Positions 21,063 through 29,297 of a DNA stretch of 64,000 nucleotides are shown piece after piece. Location of the stretch: contig NZ_JASZYV010000001.1 of NCBI RefSeq assembly GCF_030316895.1, positions 1,054,001-1,118,000 on the forward strand, written 5' to 3'. A model generated the notes under the pieces. The model had not been told where the DNA came from and searched no databases. It was given only the letters and a program-made list of their open reading frames with translations. Both the position numbers and the translations under genes were made by a program. The stretch is from Variovorax dokdonensis (GTDB lineage: Bacteria > Pseudomonadota > Gammaproteobacteria > Burkholderiales > Burkholderiaceae_C). Position 1 is the stretch's first letter, and each line of letters starts with the position of its first letter.

Positions 21063-22034
21063 TTGAGCAAGGTTGTTGTTGAGACGATGGGCCGGGCTGC
21101 GGCTGCGCAAGCGGATGCCCCGCCGCGGATGAGCCTCATGCAGCGCTTCCAGAACAGCCGCAACGCGCTGGGCTGGGCGTTCATGGTGCCGGCGGCGGTG
21201 CTGCTGCTGCTGTTCCTGACCTATCCGCTCGGGCTGGGCACCTGGCTTGGCTTTACCGACACCAAGATCGGCCGGGCCGGCGAATGGATCGGGCTCGAGA
21301 ACTTCGTCTTCCTGGCGGGCGACAGCGTCACGCAACTGGCGTTGTTCAACACGATCTTCTACACGGTGATCGCCAGCATCGCGAAGTTCGGGCTGGGCCT
21401 TTGGCTGGCGCTGCTGCTCAACAAGCGACTGCCGTTCCAGAGCTTCTTCCGCGCCGTGGTGCTGCTGCCCTGGATCGTGCCGACGGCGCTGTCGGCCATT
21501 GCCTTCTGGTGGATCTACGACGCCCAGTTCTCGATCATCAGCTGGGCGTTGGTCAAGCTGGGGCTGATCGACCACTACATCGATTTCCTGGGCGATCCGT
21601 GGAACGCCCGCATCTCCACCATCATCGCCAACGTCTGGCGCGGCATTCCCTTCGTGGCGATCTCGCTGCTGGCGGGGCTGCAGACCATCTCGCCGTCGTA
21701 CTACGAGGCTTCGGCCATCGACGGCGCGACGCCGTGGCAGCAGTTCCGCCACATCACGCTGCCGCTGCTGTCGCCGATCATCGCGGTGGTGATGACGTTC
21801 TCGGTGCTGTTCACCTTCACCGACTTCCAGCTGATCTACGTGCTCACGCGCGGCGGCCCGCTCAATGCCACGCACCTCATGGCCACATTGGCTTTCCAGC
21901 GCGCCATTTCGGGCGGGGCGCTGGCCGAAGGGGCCGCCATCGCGACGATGATGGTGCCGTTCCTGCTGGCGGCCATCATGTTCAGCTACTTCGGCCTTCA
22001 GCGCCGTGCCTGGCAGCAAGGGGGCGACAAGTGA
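21063..22034 (+). CDS. Sugar ABC transporter permease, MalF type
   Basis: A 323-residue inner-membrane protein with six or so helices. The EAA loop (YYEASAIDGATPWQQFRHITLPLL, about residues 214-237) contacts the ATPase. Translation probably starts at TTG: AGGAG (21052-21056) is six bases upstream and no ATG fits. The stop overlaps the next gene's GTG by three bases. It forms the membrane channel with the following permease. Confidence 0.9.
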   Translation: MSKVVVETMGRAAAAQADAPPRMSLMQRFQNSRNALGWAFMVPAAVLLLLFLTYPLGLGTWLGFTDTKIGRAGEWIGLENFVFLAGDSVTQLALFNTIFYTVIASIAKFGLGLWLALLLNKRLPFQSFFRAVVLLPWIVPTALSAIAFWWIYDAQFSIISWALVKLGLIDHYIDFLGDPWNARISTIIANVWRGIPFVAISLLAGLQTISPSYYEASAIDGATPWQQFRHITLPLLSPIIAVVMTFSVLFTFTDFQLIYVLTRGGPLNATHLMATLAFQRAISGGALAEGAAIATMMVPFLLAAIMFSYFGLQRRAWQQGGDK

Positions 22035-22903
22035 AAGAGGGCAAGGACGAAAGCAAGGGCATGGACTTCCTGCAGTCCATGCCGCGGCGGTGGGTGACGC
22101 TGTACATCCCGATGGCCGCCTTCGTGTTCATTCTGTTGTTCCCGTTCTACTGGATGGGCGTGACATCGTTCAAGCCAGACAACGAACTGCTGTCGCGCGA
22201 CGGCAATCCGTTCTGGATCATGGCGCCCACGCTCGCGCACTTCGAGAAGCTGTTCTTCCACACCGAGTACCCGGCGTGGTTGTGGAACACCATCGTCGTC
22301 TCGGTCGTGTCAACGTTCATCTCGCTGGCGTGCGCGGTCCTGGCGGCCTATGCCATCGAGCGGCTGCGATTCACCGGCGCCAAGCCTTCGGGCGGCGCGA
22401 TCTTTTTGGCCTACCTGGTGCCGCCGTCGATCCTGTTCATTCCGCTGGCGTCGATCGTGGTCAACCTGGGCCTGTTCGATTCGCGGTGGGCGCTGATCCT
22501 CACCTATCCCACCTTTCTCATTCCGTTCGCGACCTGGCTGCTGATGGGCTACTTTCGCTCGATCCCCTTCGAGCTGGAAGAGTGCGCGCTGATCGACGGC
22601 GCCACGCGCTGGCAGATCCTCATCAAGATCATCCTTCCGCTGGCGGTGCCGGGGTTGATCTCCGCCGGCATCTTCGCCTTCACGCTGTCGTGGAACGAGT
22701 TCATCTATGCGCTGACCTTCGTCTCGTCGTCCGAAAACAAGACAGTGCCGGTGGGCGTGGTGACGGAGCTCGTGGAAGGCGACGTGTACCACTGGGGGCC
22801 ACTGATGGCCGGCGCGCTGATGGGCTCGCTGCCGGTGGCGTTCGTCTATTCCTTCTTCGTCGAGTACTACGTCTCGGGGCTGACGGGTTCGGTCAAGGAG
22901 TAG
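22031..22903 (+). CDS. Sugar ABC transporter permease, MalG type
   Basis: A 290-residue inner-membrane protein with six helices and the EAA loop (LEECALIDGATRWQILIKIILPLA, about residues 184-207). GTG at 22031 overlaps the upstream stop (GTGA), which suggests translational coupling; ATG at 22061 is the alternative and would remove ten charged residues. It closes the four-gene importer operon. The next 125 bases hold a short GC-rich hairpin but no T-tract. Confidence 0.9.
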   Translation: MKEGKDESKGMDFLQSMPRRWVTLYIPMAAFVFILLFPFYWMGVTSFKPDNELLSRDGNPFWIMAPTLAHFEKLFFHTEYPAWLWNTIVVSVVSTFISLACAVLAAYAIERLRFTGAKPSGGAIFLAYLVPPSILFIPLASIVVNLGLFDSRWALILTYPTFLIPFATWLLMGYFRSIPFELEECALIDGATRWQILIKIILPLAVPGLISAGIFAFTLSWNEFIYALTFVSSSENKTVPVGVVTELVEGDVYHWGPLMAGALMGSLPVAFVYSFFVEYYVSGLTGSVKE

Positions 22904-23028
22904 CGCCCTGCGGGCGACTGCACAGGGCGTGTACATGCGCCGGATCACCCGCGCAGGGCTACGCAAGTGCCCGGCCTTATGCGACCATCGTTGCTCCCCC
23001 GTTCACGCAAGCACCCTGAGGTTTCGCC

Positions 23029-23493
23029 ATGCCCCGTTACTGGCTGATGAAGTCCGAGCCCGACGAATGCTCGATCGACGACGCGTTGGCTGCACCCGAT
23101 TCCACCGTGCCCTGGACCGGCGTGCGCAGCTACCAGGCGCGCAACTTCATGCGCGACCAGATGCAGGTGGGTGACGGTGTGCTGTTCTATCACTCCAGCT
23201 GCCCGCAGCCGGGCATCTACGGCGTGGCGGAGATCGCGTCGGGCACGCGTCCCGATCCGACCCAGTTCGACCCTTCGTCGCCCTACTACGACAGCGATTC
23301 GAAGCCGGAAGAACCGCGCTGGCTGCTTCTGGACGTCAAGGCCCTGCGCAAGACGCGCATGCTGTCGCTGCCCGAGATGCGCGCCACACCGGAGCTGGCC
23401 GATATGGTGGTCCTGCGGCGCGGAAACCGGCTGTCGATCACGCCGGTGGAGCCGGCTCACTGGTCGCTGATCGTGAATCGGTTGCTGGCTTGA
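23029..23493 (+). CDS. EVE-domain protein (THYN1-like)
   Basis: A 154-residue single EVE domain: YWLMKSEPDECSIDD at the N terminus, WTGVRSYQARNFMRDQMQVGDGVLFYHS and GIYGVAEI in the middle. EVE folds are related to PUA and YTH domains and bind modified bases; in many bacteria this protein is widespread and not obviously part of a defence system. No restriction or modification genes accompany it here. Its stop overlaps the start of the next gene. Confidence 0.9.
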   Translation: MPRYWLMKSEPDECSIDDALAAPDSTVPWTGVRSYQARNFMRDQMQVGDGVLFYHSSCPQPGIYGVAEIASGTRPDPTQFDPSSPYYDSDSKPEEPRWLLLDVKALRKTRMLSLPEMRATPELADMVVLRRGNRLSITPVEPAHWSLIVNRLLA

Positions 23494-23957
23494 TGGTCAT
23501 GGCCGACGATCCGACGCCCGCGATCCGGCTCGAAATCTCCGAACAGGACATGCGCTTCACGTGCGTCGCCGGCGACGACGTGGAGATCACGTTGGGTACG
23601 CGCCGCATGGGGGCCGGTGGCTTCCGGCGCAATCCGCCGGCAGAGATCGAGATCGAAGAGGCCATTGCCGTTGTCGAGGACGCGCTCATGCCGGTGCTGC
23701 AGAAACTGCCGTCTCCAGCCGTCTGGCGCACGCGGGACGAAGCGGCACGCGAGTTGGCGATCAATGCGCTGGGCTTTACTCCGCCGGGCGTTGCGACCAT
23801 TGACGATGTGGAGCGCCTCTTCAATGCCATGGCCCGCGCATCGGCGCTTGGAAGCTGGGCGGGGGCTGTTCCCCTGGATGCCCGGCAGGCCGCATACCTG
23901 CTGATCCTGCGCGAGTGTCTGCACCACGCCGGTGTGCGCGCCATACGCATCGAGTGA
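23493..23957 (+). CDS. Hypothetical protein coupled to the EVE gene
   Basis: A 154-residue soluble protein that I do not recognise. It is mildly acidic, with strands near the N terminus (RLEISEQDMRFTC, VEITLGTRRMG) and helices after residue 80 (AAYLLILRECLHHAGVRAI). The ATG at 23493 overlaps the EVE stop (TGATG), so it is probably co-translated; an ATG two codons later (23499) is also possible. No signal peptide or membrane helix. It is convergent with the histidine kinase gene, ten bases away. Confidence 0.65.
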   Translation: MVMADDPTPAIRLEISEQDMRFTCVAGDDVEITLGTRRMGAGGFRRNPPAEIEIEEAIAVVEDALMPVLQKLPSPAVWRTRDEAARELAINALGFTPPGVATIDDVERLFNAMARASALGSWAGAVPLDARQAAYLLILRECLHHAGVRAIRIE

Positions 23958-23966
23958 CGTACCGGC

Positions 23967-26675
23967 TCACCCGGTGACCCGGATCGGAAGCCGAACGCGG
24001 AACCACGCCCCGGAGGCACTGTCGACCAGCGCCAGGCTGCCACCCATGCGACGCATGATCTGCCAGCTGATTGCCAGCCCGAGGCCCGCGCCCTGCGATG
24101 CGCTGTAGGTCTGTGTCCAGCCACGCGAGAACTTCTGGAACAGGCGATCCCGTTCATCGGCGCGCAGGCCCGGGCCGTTGTCCTGCACCATCACGTCCAG
24201 CATGCCCTCGTGCACGGCGCTGACGATGCGCACCTCAGGCGCCGGATTCGTGTTGTGCTTGATGGCGTTCGAGATCAGGTTGATGAACACCTGGCTCAAG
24301 CGATCGGCGTCGGCCATCACCTGAACGCCTTCGAGGCGGCTGTGATCCTGAAGGCGGACGCCGCCTGCAGCCACCAGGCCCTCGCAAACAGCCAGTGCGT
24401 TGGACAGCGCTTCGCGCGGTGCGACCGGCCGCAGCTGCCATTGGGCGTCGGAACCCTCGAGCACGCTCAGGTCGAGGATGCCGTCGAGCAACCGCGTCAT
24501 GCGGATGCTCTCGTCGTGGATGATGCGAAGGAAGCGCTGGGCCTGCTGCGGATCGGGCTCGCGAGTGTCGAGCAGGATCTCGGAGAACGAACGGATCGAC
24601 GTCATCGGCGTGCGCACCTCGTGGCTTACCTGGCTGAGGAAGTCGTCCTTCTGGCTGTCCAGGCGGCGAAGCCGTTCGTTGGCTGCCTGCAATTCGCCGG
24701 CGGTGGCGGCCAATTGGCGCGATTGAGCTTCGAGCTTGGCGCTGTAGTCGCGCACGCGCTGCGTCTCGTCGGCAATCTTCACCAACTCGTTCAGGCTGAT
24801 GGTCTCGCCGGTCACGACCTGCGAGACCATGGCGCGCGCCGTCGCCGCACCCACGCTGCCCGCCAGCTTGCGCTCCAGTTCGGTGATGATCGCGTCGTCG
24901 GCCATCGGGTGATGGGGCTGCAGGTCGTGGGCGGTGCGTTCGCGGCCGGCGAAGAGCGCTCGCGCCTCGTTCACGCCGATCAGGCGCTGGGCCAGCACGT
25001 TGAGGTCATAGGCGGCGGCCGAGCGGGTGACCACGCGCGAGGTATCGACGCCCTGGTGTCGAAAGACATCCACGAACAGGCTGCCCTGCAGGTGCTCCAG
25101 CGGCTTGGGCTCGCCCAGCGCCGAGACGATCACGAACAGACCGGTATTGAGCAGCATGCTCCAGAACACCGAATGCACCAGCGGGTCGAGGCCCGTCAGT
25201 CCGAAGAGGGCGTAGGGCCGCAGCAGCGAGATCCCCCAGGGACCCTGCGCCAGGTCTGCTGCGCTGAGGAAGAAGGCACCCTTGAAGCTCGGCAGGAACA
25301 GCGTGTAGGCCCACACCGCCACACCCGCCAGCAGGCCCGCCATGGCGCCGCGAGCGGTGGCACGCCGCCAGAACAGGCCGCCCACCAGGCTGGGCAGCAG
25401 TTGCGCCGCGCCGGCAAAGGCGATCACGCCGATGGAAGCTAGCGCGTCACCTTTGCCCGACAGCCGGAAGTACAGGAAGGCCAGCGCAAGGATGAAGCAG
25501 ATGGACAGGCGCCGCGAGCCCAGCAGGAAGCGACGCACCTCACCGCTGGCCCGCAGTGGAAACCAAGGCAGCCGCAGCGCGATCGGCAGCAGGATGTGGT
25601 TGGACATCATGGTCGACAGCGCGATGCACGCCACGATCACCATCGAGGTGGCCGAGGAGAAGCCGCCAAGGAATGCCAGCAGCGCTACGCCATGATGTTC
25701 GGCCCAGATGGGCAGCGTGATGACGAACATGTCGGGGTTGGCGCCGGCCGGCAGCCAGTGAAGCCCGCCGATAGCGATCGGCAGCACGAACAGCGTCAGC
25801 AGCAGCATGTACAGCGGAAACAGCCACGAGGCGGTGCGCAGGTGGTCTTCATTGGTGGCCTCGACCACCGTCACCTGGAACTGGCGCGGCAGGCAGATGA
25901 TCGCGGCGCCCGCCAGGAAGGTGAGCGTGATCCACCGCGCGCCGAAGACCTGGTCTTCTCGGAGCATGCCAGGAGGCATCCGCGCGAAGACCTCGGCCGG
26001 GCCGCCGGCAATGCCCACCACCACCAGCAGTCCCACGACCACCAGCGCGAGCAGCTTGACGATGGCCTCCAGCGCGATCGCCGCCACCACGCCGTGGTGC
26101 CGCTCGTTGGCGTCGATGTTGCGCGTGCCGAAGAGTATGGTGAACAGCGCCATGCCGGCGGCGATCCAGAAGGCCAGTTGGAAGTTGGGCCGTGTGGCCG
26201 GAATCCCCTGCAGCGCCTCCGGGCCGGAGCCGCTGATGACCTGGAAGCTGTTGGTCATCGCCTTGAGCTGCAGCGCGATGTAGGGCGTGGAGGCGGCCAC
26301 CGCGATCAGTGTGACCAGTGCCGCGATCCAGGCGCTCTTGCCGAAGCGCGAGGAGATCATGTCCGCGATGGATGTGATGCGGTGCAACTGGCCGATGCGT
26401 ACCATCTTCCGCAAGAGACACCACCAACCGACGAAGACGAGCGTCGGGCCGAGGTAGATGGTCGCGAACTCGAGGCCGCTGCGCGCCGCCGTCCCGACGG
26501 CCCCGTAGAAAGTCCAGGACGTGCAATAGATGGAGGTGGACAAGGTGTAGACCACCGGCGACCGCAACCAGCCGAACTGGTCGCGCCGCGCGCGGCGGTC
26601 GCCGACGAAGGCCACGACGAACAGCAGCGCCACATAGAGCAGCGCGGTGGTGAGAACGACGTTGGCGGCGATCAC
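23967..26675 (-). CDS. Sodium/solute-symporter-type sensor histidine kinase (CbrA-like)
   Basis: A 902-residue membrane kinase. The N-terminal half (about residues 1-500) is a multi-helix sodium:solute symporter domain; then comes a linker, a coiled coil (about 650-675), the DHp domain with phospho-acceptor His685 (SHEVRTPM), and the ATPase domain (LISNAIKHN, DNGPGLRADE, GAGLGLAIS). No PAS or receiver domain is obvious. It starts with GTG, overlapping the stop of the small membrane protein by four bases (GTGA). It may couple uptake or binding of a carbon source to signalling, as CbrA does for histidine and other carbon compounds. Confidence 0.88.
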   Translation of the reverse strand: MIAANVVLTTALLYVALLFVVAFVGDRRARRDQFGWLRSPVVYTLSTSIYCTSWTFYGAVGTAARSGLEFATIYLGPTLVFVGWWCLLRKMVRIGQLHRITSIADMISSRFGKSAWIAALVTLIAVAASTPYIALQLKAMTNSFQVISGSGPEALQGIPATRPNFQLAFWIAAGMALFTILFGTRNIDANERHHGVVAAIALEAIVKLLALVVVGLLVVVGIAGGPAEVFARMPPGMLREDQVFGARWITLTFLAGAAIICLPRQFQVTVVEATNEDHLRTASWLFPLYMLLLTLFVLPIAIGGLHWLPAGANPDMFVITLPIWAEHHGVALLAFLGGFSSATSMVIVACIALSTMMSNHILLPIALRLPWFPLRASGEVRRFLLGSRRLSICFILALAFLYFRLSGKGDALASIGVIAFAGAAQLLPSLVGGLFWRRATARGAMAGLLAGVAVWAYTLFLPSFKGAFFLSAADLAQGPWGISLLRPYALFGLTGLDPLVHSVFWSMLLNTGLFVIVSALGEPKPLEHLQGSLFVDVFRHQGVDTSRVVTRSAAAYDLNVLAQRLIGVNEARALFAGRERTAHDLQPHHPMADDAIITELERKLAGSVGAATARAMVSQVVTGETISLNELVKIADETQRVRDYSAKLEAQSRQLAATAGELQAANERLRRLDSQKDDFLSQVSHEVRTPMTSIRSFSEILLDTREPDPQQAQRFLRIIHDESIRMTRLLDGILDLSVLEGSDAQWQLRPVAPREALSNALAVCEGLVAAGGVRLQDHSRLEGVQVMADADRLSQVFINLISNAIKHNTNPAPEVRIVSAVHEGMLDVMVQDNGPGLRADERDRLFQKFSRGWTQTYSASQGAGLGLAISWQIMRRMGGSLALVDSASGAWFRVRLPIRVTG

Positions 26676-26956
26676 GGCCGTCGTGCGACGGGCGGTGCGC
26701 TGTCGACGGGCGGCTCGCCCTGCGGCTGTTGCGCGCCTTCGGGTGGGGGCGAGTCCCGCAAGCGGGTCGACAGCACACCCGCCGCAAGCACGAGCACGCC
26801 CCAGATGCCGAACAGGTACAGCACGATCAGAGGGATGCCGAAAAGCATGCGCCCAGTGAAGAGCGTCACCAGCGGCGGCGTGAGCAACAGCAGTCCGACG
26901 ACGGGCAGCAAGGCCGCCAGATTGCGTGCGCGCGGCGAGGGCGTGCGCCGTTCCAT
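26672..26956 (-). CDS. Small two-helix membrane protein upstream of the SSS kinase
   Basis: A 94-residue protein with a basic N terminus (RRTPSPRARN), two hydrophobic helices (about 11-35 and 39-61) and a Pro-rich tail. Its position recalls CbrX upstream of CbrA in Pseudomonas and the small accessory subunits (YjcH, DUF4212) of symporters. It is four bases after the response regulator stop and overlaps the kinase start by four bases, so its translation probably sets kinase levels. A role as accessory subunit of the kinase's symporter domain is inference. Confidence 0.72.
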   Translation of the reverse strand: MERRTPSPRARNLAALLPVVGLLLLTPPLVTLFTGRMLFGIPLIVLYLFGIWGVLVLAAGVLSTRLRDSPPPEGAQQPQGEPPVDSAPPVARRP

Positions 26957-26960
26957 GCCG

Positions 26961-27332
26961 TCAACGGCCGACCAGCCGGCCCACCACCTCGAGCAGCTCG
27001 CGATTGGAAAAGGGCTTGGTGATGTAGGCGTCGGCGCCCATCGCGGTCGCTTGTTCGCGGTCGTGCGCCTGCGCCTTCGCCGTCAGGATCAAGACCGGGA
27101 TGTGGGCCAGCCGCGCATCGCCCTTGAGCGCCTTGAGCACTTCGAAGCCGTTGCGCTGCGGCAGCATCACGTCGAGGATGAGTGCGTTCGGCGGATTGCT
27201 ATGGCGCATGGCCGCGAGCGCTGCTTCACCGTCACCGACGCTGTCAACGTCATAGCCTTCGCGGCGCAGGATGAAGTCGAGCGACTCGACGATGTTCACC
27301 TCGTCCTCGGCAATCAGGACACGCAAGCCCAA
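26961..27332 (-). CDS. Stand-alone receiver-domain response regulator
   Basis: A 123-residue protein that is just a receiver domain: Asp10/Glu11, phospho-acceptor Asp54 (LILDVMLPQ), Thr84 and Lys106 (ITKPF). There is no DNA-binding or enzymatic output domain. TTG at 27332 is chosen because AAGGAG lies five bases upstream; the longer GTG at 27350 would place that site inside the gene. It leads the operon with the small membrane protein and the symporter kinase and is their likely phosphorylation partner, passing the signal on by protein contact. Confidence 0.87.
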   Translation of the reverse strand: MGLRVLIAEDEVNIVESLDFILRREGYDVDSVGDGEAALAAMRHSNPPNALILDVMLPQRNGFEVLKALKGDARLAHIPVLILTAKAQAHDREQATAMGADAYITKPFSNRELLEVVGRLVGR

Positions 27333-27482
27333 GTGGTCTCCTTCGTGCACGGCGTTGCCCGGCCTGATTGCCGGCGCTGTCGCGGTGTTGTCGTTTCCCG
27401 CCGTGCGCAGCTTTGCCTCCCTGCATTCACGTTCGGCTTTCAGTTTAGAGCCCGCCGGGCGCCGTGTTGACTGCGAATTGCC

Positions 27483-29072
27483 CTAGTGGACATCGCGTGC
27501 AGCCACCTTGTGTCCGGCGTCCACGATCGGGGCCTCCTGCCTCCACGCGCAGTCGGCCCGTGGGCAGATGCGGCAGCCGTGGCCGACCGGCAGGTGCGGT
27601 GCATGACTCGAGCAGTCCAGCCCGTCGGCGCTGGCCAGCGCATCGGCGTGCAGGGCGTCGCAGACGAGCATGACCGACAGCAGGCGGCGCGGCAACGGCC
27701 CCCGGGGGGTGTCCTTGTCGATGGCCCGCGCCATCATCAGGAAGCGTTCCCCCCCCGGAAACTCCACCATGGCACGCAGGTCGCTGCCGGGCGTCTGGAA
27801 TGCGCCGTGCACCGGCCACAGGGGGCAGGCGGCGCCGTGTCGTGGCAGCGTCAGGTTCGGCAGCGCGAAGCGCTTGCTCACGTGGCCGGCGGCGTTGGCG
27901 CGCAGGAAGCCGAAGCGCAGACCTTCGGCGCCGGGTCGCCGCAACGTCGTCAAGCGGTGCGCTGCCTGTTCGAAGCTGCAGCGAAAGCGTCTGCACAGGC
28001 GATCGATGTCGTGCCGGGTCGACGTGGCGAAGGTACGGAAATCTTCGTAGGGCATCAGCACCGCCGCGGCGACGTAGGCCGCCAGCGCGATGCATGCCCG
28101 TTCGCGTGCCGTATCGGTGGCGAGCTCGGGCGCCTGGTCGACGATGGCCTGGATGGGCACCTGTGCGCCGAGGAGCGCGGCCGTGCGGGCGAGCAGGAAG
28201 CGGCGGCTCGACCCGCTGGAAAAGGCGCCCAGCGTGACGGTGCGTGCTTCGGGATCGAACCCTGCGGCATGCTTGCCGCTGCCGGGTGCGTCCTCCAGCA
28301 CCACACGCACGTCGTGCGTCTTGCTCAGCCAGGCGGCCAGCCGCGCCCCCTCCTGGCCGGGCTGTAGTCGCGCCTCGCGCCGCAGGGATTCGGCAACGGC
28401 TTCGAGCGTCGGAAAGTGGTTGTCGTGCGCGGCAACGAAGTCGTCGACTTCCTCTGCCGGCGAGAGCGAGCGGGTGTGCGCCTGCGCGCGGGTGAAGAAG
28501 CTCGCGAGCGTCTGGGACACGGAAGAAAGTCGGCGGCTGTCGCCGGCCACGATCGAGACGAACCGCTGTCGATCAGCCAGTTCGAGCCGGTCATCGCTTT
28601 CCAGGATCTCGGCGGCCGACCGGATGGCGGCCACGTGCGTGATCAGCGTGTGCACCGAATCGCGAAGCATGGGGTCCAGGTGCAGCCGGTCCGACAGCGC
28701 ATTCACGGCTTCGCCCCGATCGACGAAGGCGCGGTGCAGGTTGACCACGGCGCGCGCCCAGTCGGGTTGGCGCGCGGCCAGTTCCTCGGCGCCGTCATGC
28801 CCCAGGCCCAGCGGCGCCAGCAGCGGCAGGGACGACAACTCCCTCAGTTCGTCGGCAAGGCGCCGCTCGGCGGCGCCATCCAATCGTTCGACGGGCAGGG
28901 CGAGCGCATCTGCAATGCGCTTGAGCAGTGCGCCGGCGATGTTGCGACGGTTTCCTTCGATGAGGTTGAGGTACGAGGCTGAAATGCCCACACGCTCGGC
29001 CAGTGCGGCCTGTGTGAATCCACTTGCCTTGCGTTGTTCGCGCACCTTGGTGCCGATCAGCATGCGTGCCAT
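27483..29072 (-). CDS. XRE-family ScfR-type regulator (HTH + IrrE-like + DUF2083)
   Basis: A 529-residue regulator. Residues 5-60 are an XRE helix-turn-helix (GFTQAALAERVGISASYLNLIEGNRRN). A middle region resembles the IrrE/ImmA-like segment. The C-terminal DUF2083 region ends with a Cys cluster (GCRICPRADC). This is the layout of RamB/PrpR-like short-chain fatty-acyl regulators, which sense acyl-CoA pools. AGGAAG precedes the ATG at 29072. It diverges from a five-gene HAAT-type importer, with five ATTGAC repeats in the shared promoter region, so it may control that importer. Confidence 0.85.
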   Translation of the reverse strand: MARMLIGTKVREQRKASGFTQAALAERVGISASYLNLIEGNRRNIAGALLKRIADALALPVERLDGAAERRLADELRELSSLPLLAPLGLGHDGAEELAARQPDWARAVVNLHRAFVDRGEAVNALSDRLHLDPMLRDSVHTLITHVAAIRSAAEILESDDRLELADRQRFVSIVAGDSRRLSSVSQTLASFFTRAQAHTRSLSPAEEVDDFVAAHDNHFPTLEAVAESLRREARLQPGQEGARLAAWLSKTHDVRVVLEDAPGSGKHAAGFDPEARTVTLGAFSSGSSRRFLLARTAALLGAQVPIQAIVDQAPELATDTARERACIALAAYVAAAVLMPYEDFRTFATSTRHDIDRLCRRFRCSFEQAAHRLTTLRRPGAEGLRFGFLRANAAGHVSKRFALPNLTLPRHGAACPLWPVHGAFQTPGSDLRAMVEFPGGERFLMMARAIDKDTPRGPLPRRLLSVMLVCDALHADALASADGLDCSSHAPHLPVGHGCRICPRADCAWRQEAPIVDAGHKVAARDVH

Positions 29073-29123
29073 GGTCTTCCTATCGTTGGCTCCGTGCCAA
29101 CCCTTGGTTCTGCTGCGCCGCAA

Positions 29124-29211
29124 TGTCAATGATTGACGGATTGACAGGCGGCGAGGCTTCTAAATTGACAGAAATTCCTTTTCAGATCAATGAGTTATTG
29201 AACTATTGACA
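29124..29211. promoter_or_regulatory. ATTGACA repeat cluster in the divergent promoter
   Basis: Five copies of a TTGAC-core motif occur in 88 bases between the ScfR gene and the importer: inverted at 29124-29129, direct at 29132-29138, 29140-29146, 29164-29170 and 29205-29211. The first two form a short palindrome (TCAATGATTGA). Some may serve as -35 hexamers, but the density suggests a regulator-binding array. No clear -10 was found. Confidence 0.5.
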
Positions 29212-29297
29212 CATGTGTGTAACTGTGTCGGAAGGCAGGGGCAACCTGCCGAGGGGTCAAGTCCCTCTCGCAACCACACGCACAGGAGACACATGCC

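Noticed and set aside
23029..23493. The EVE protein as part of a defence system
   Set aside because: There are no restriction, modification or known defence genes nearby, and stand-alone EVE proteins are common in such genomes.
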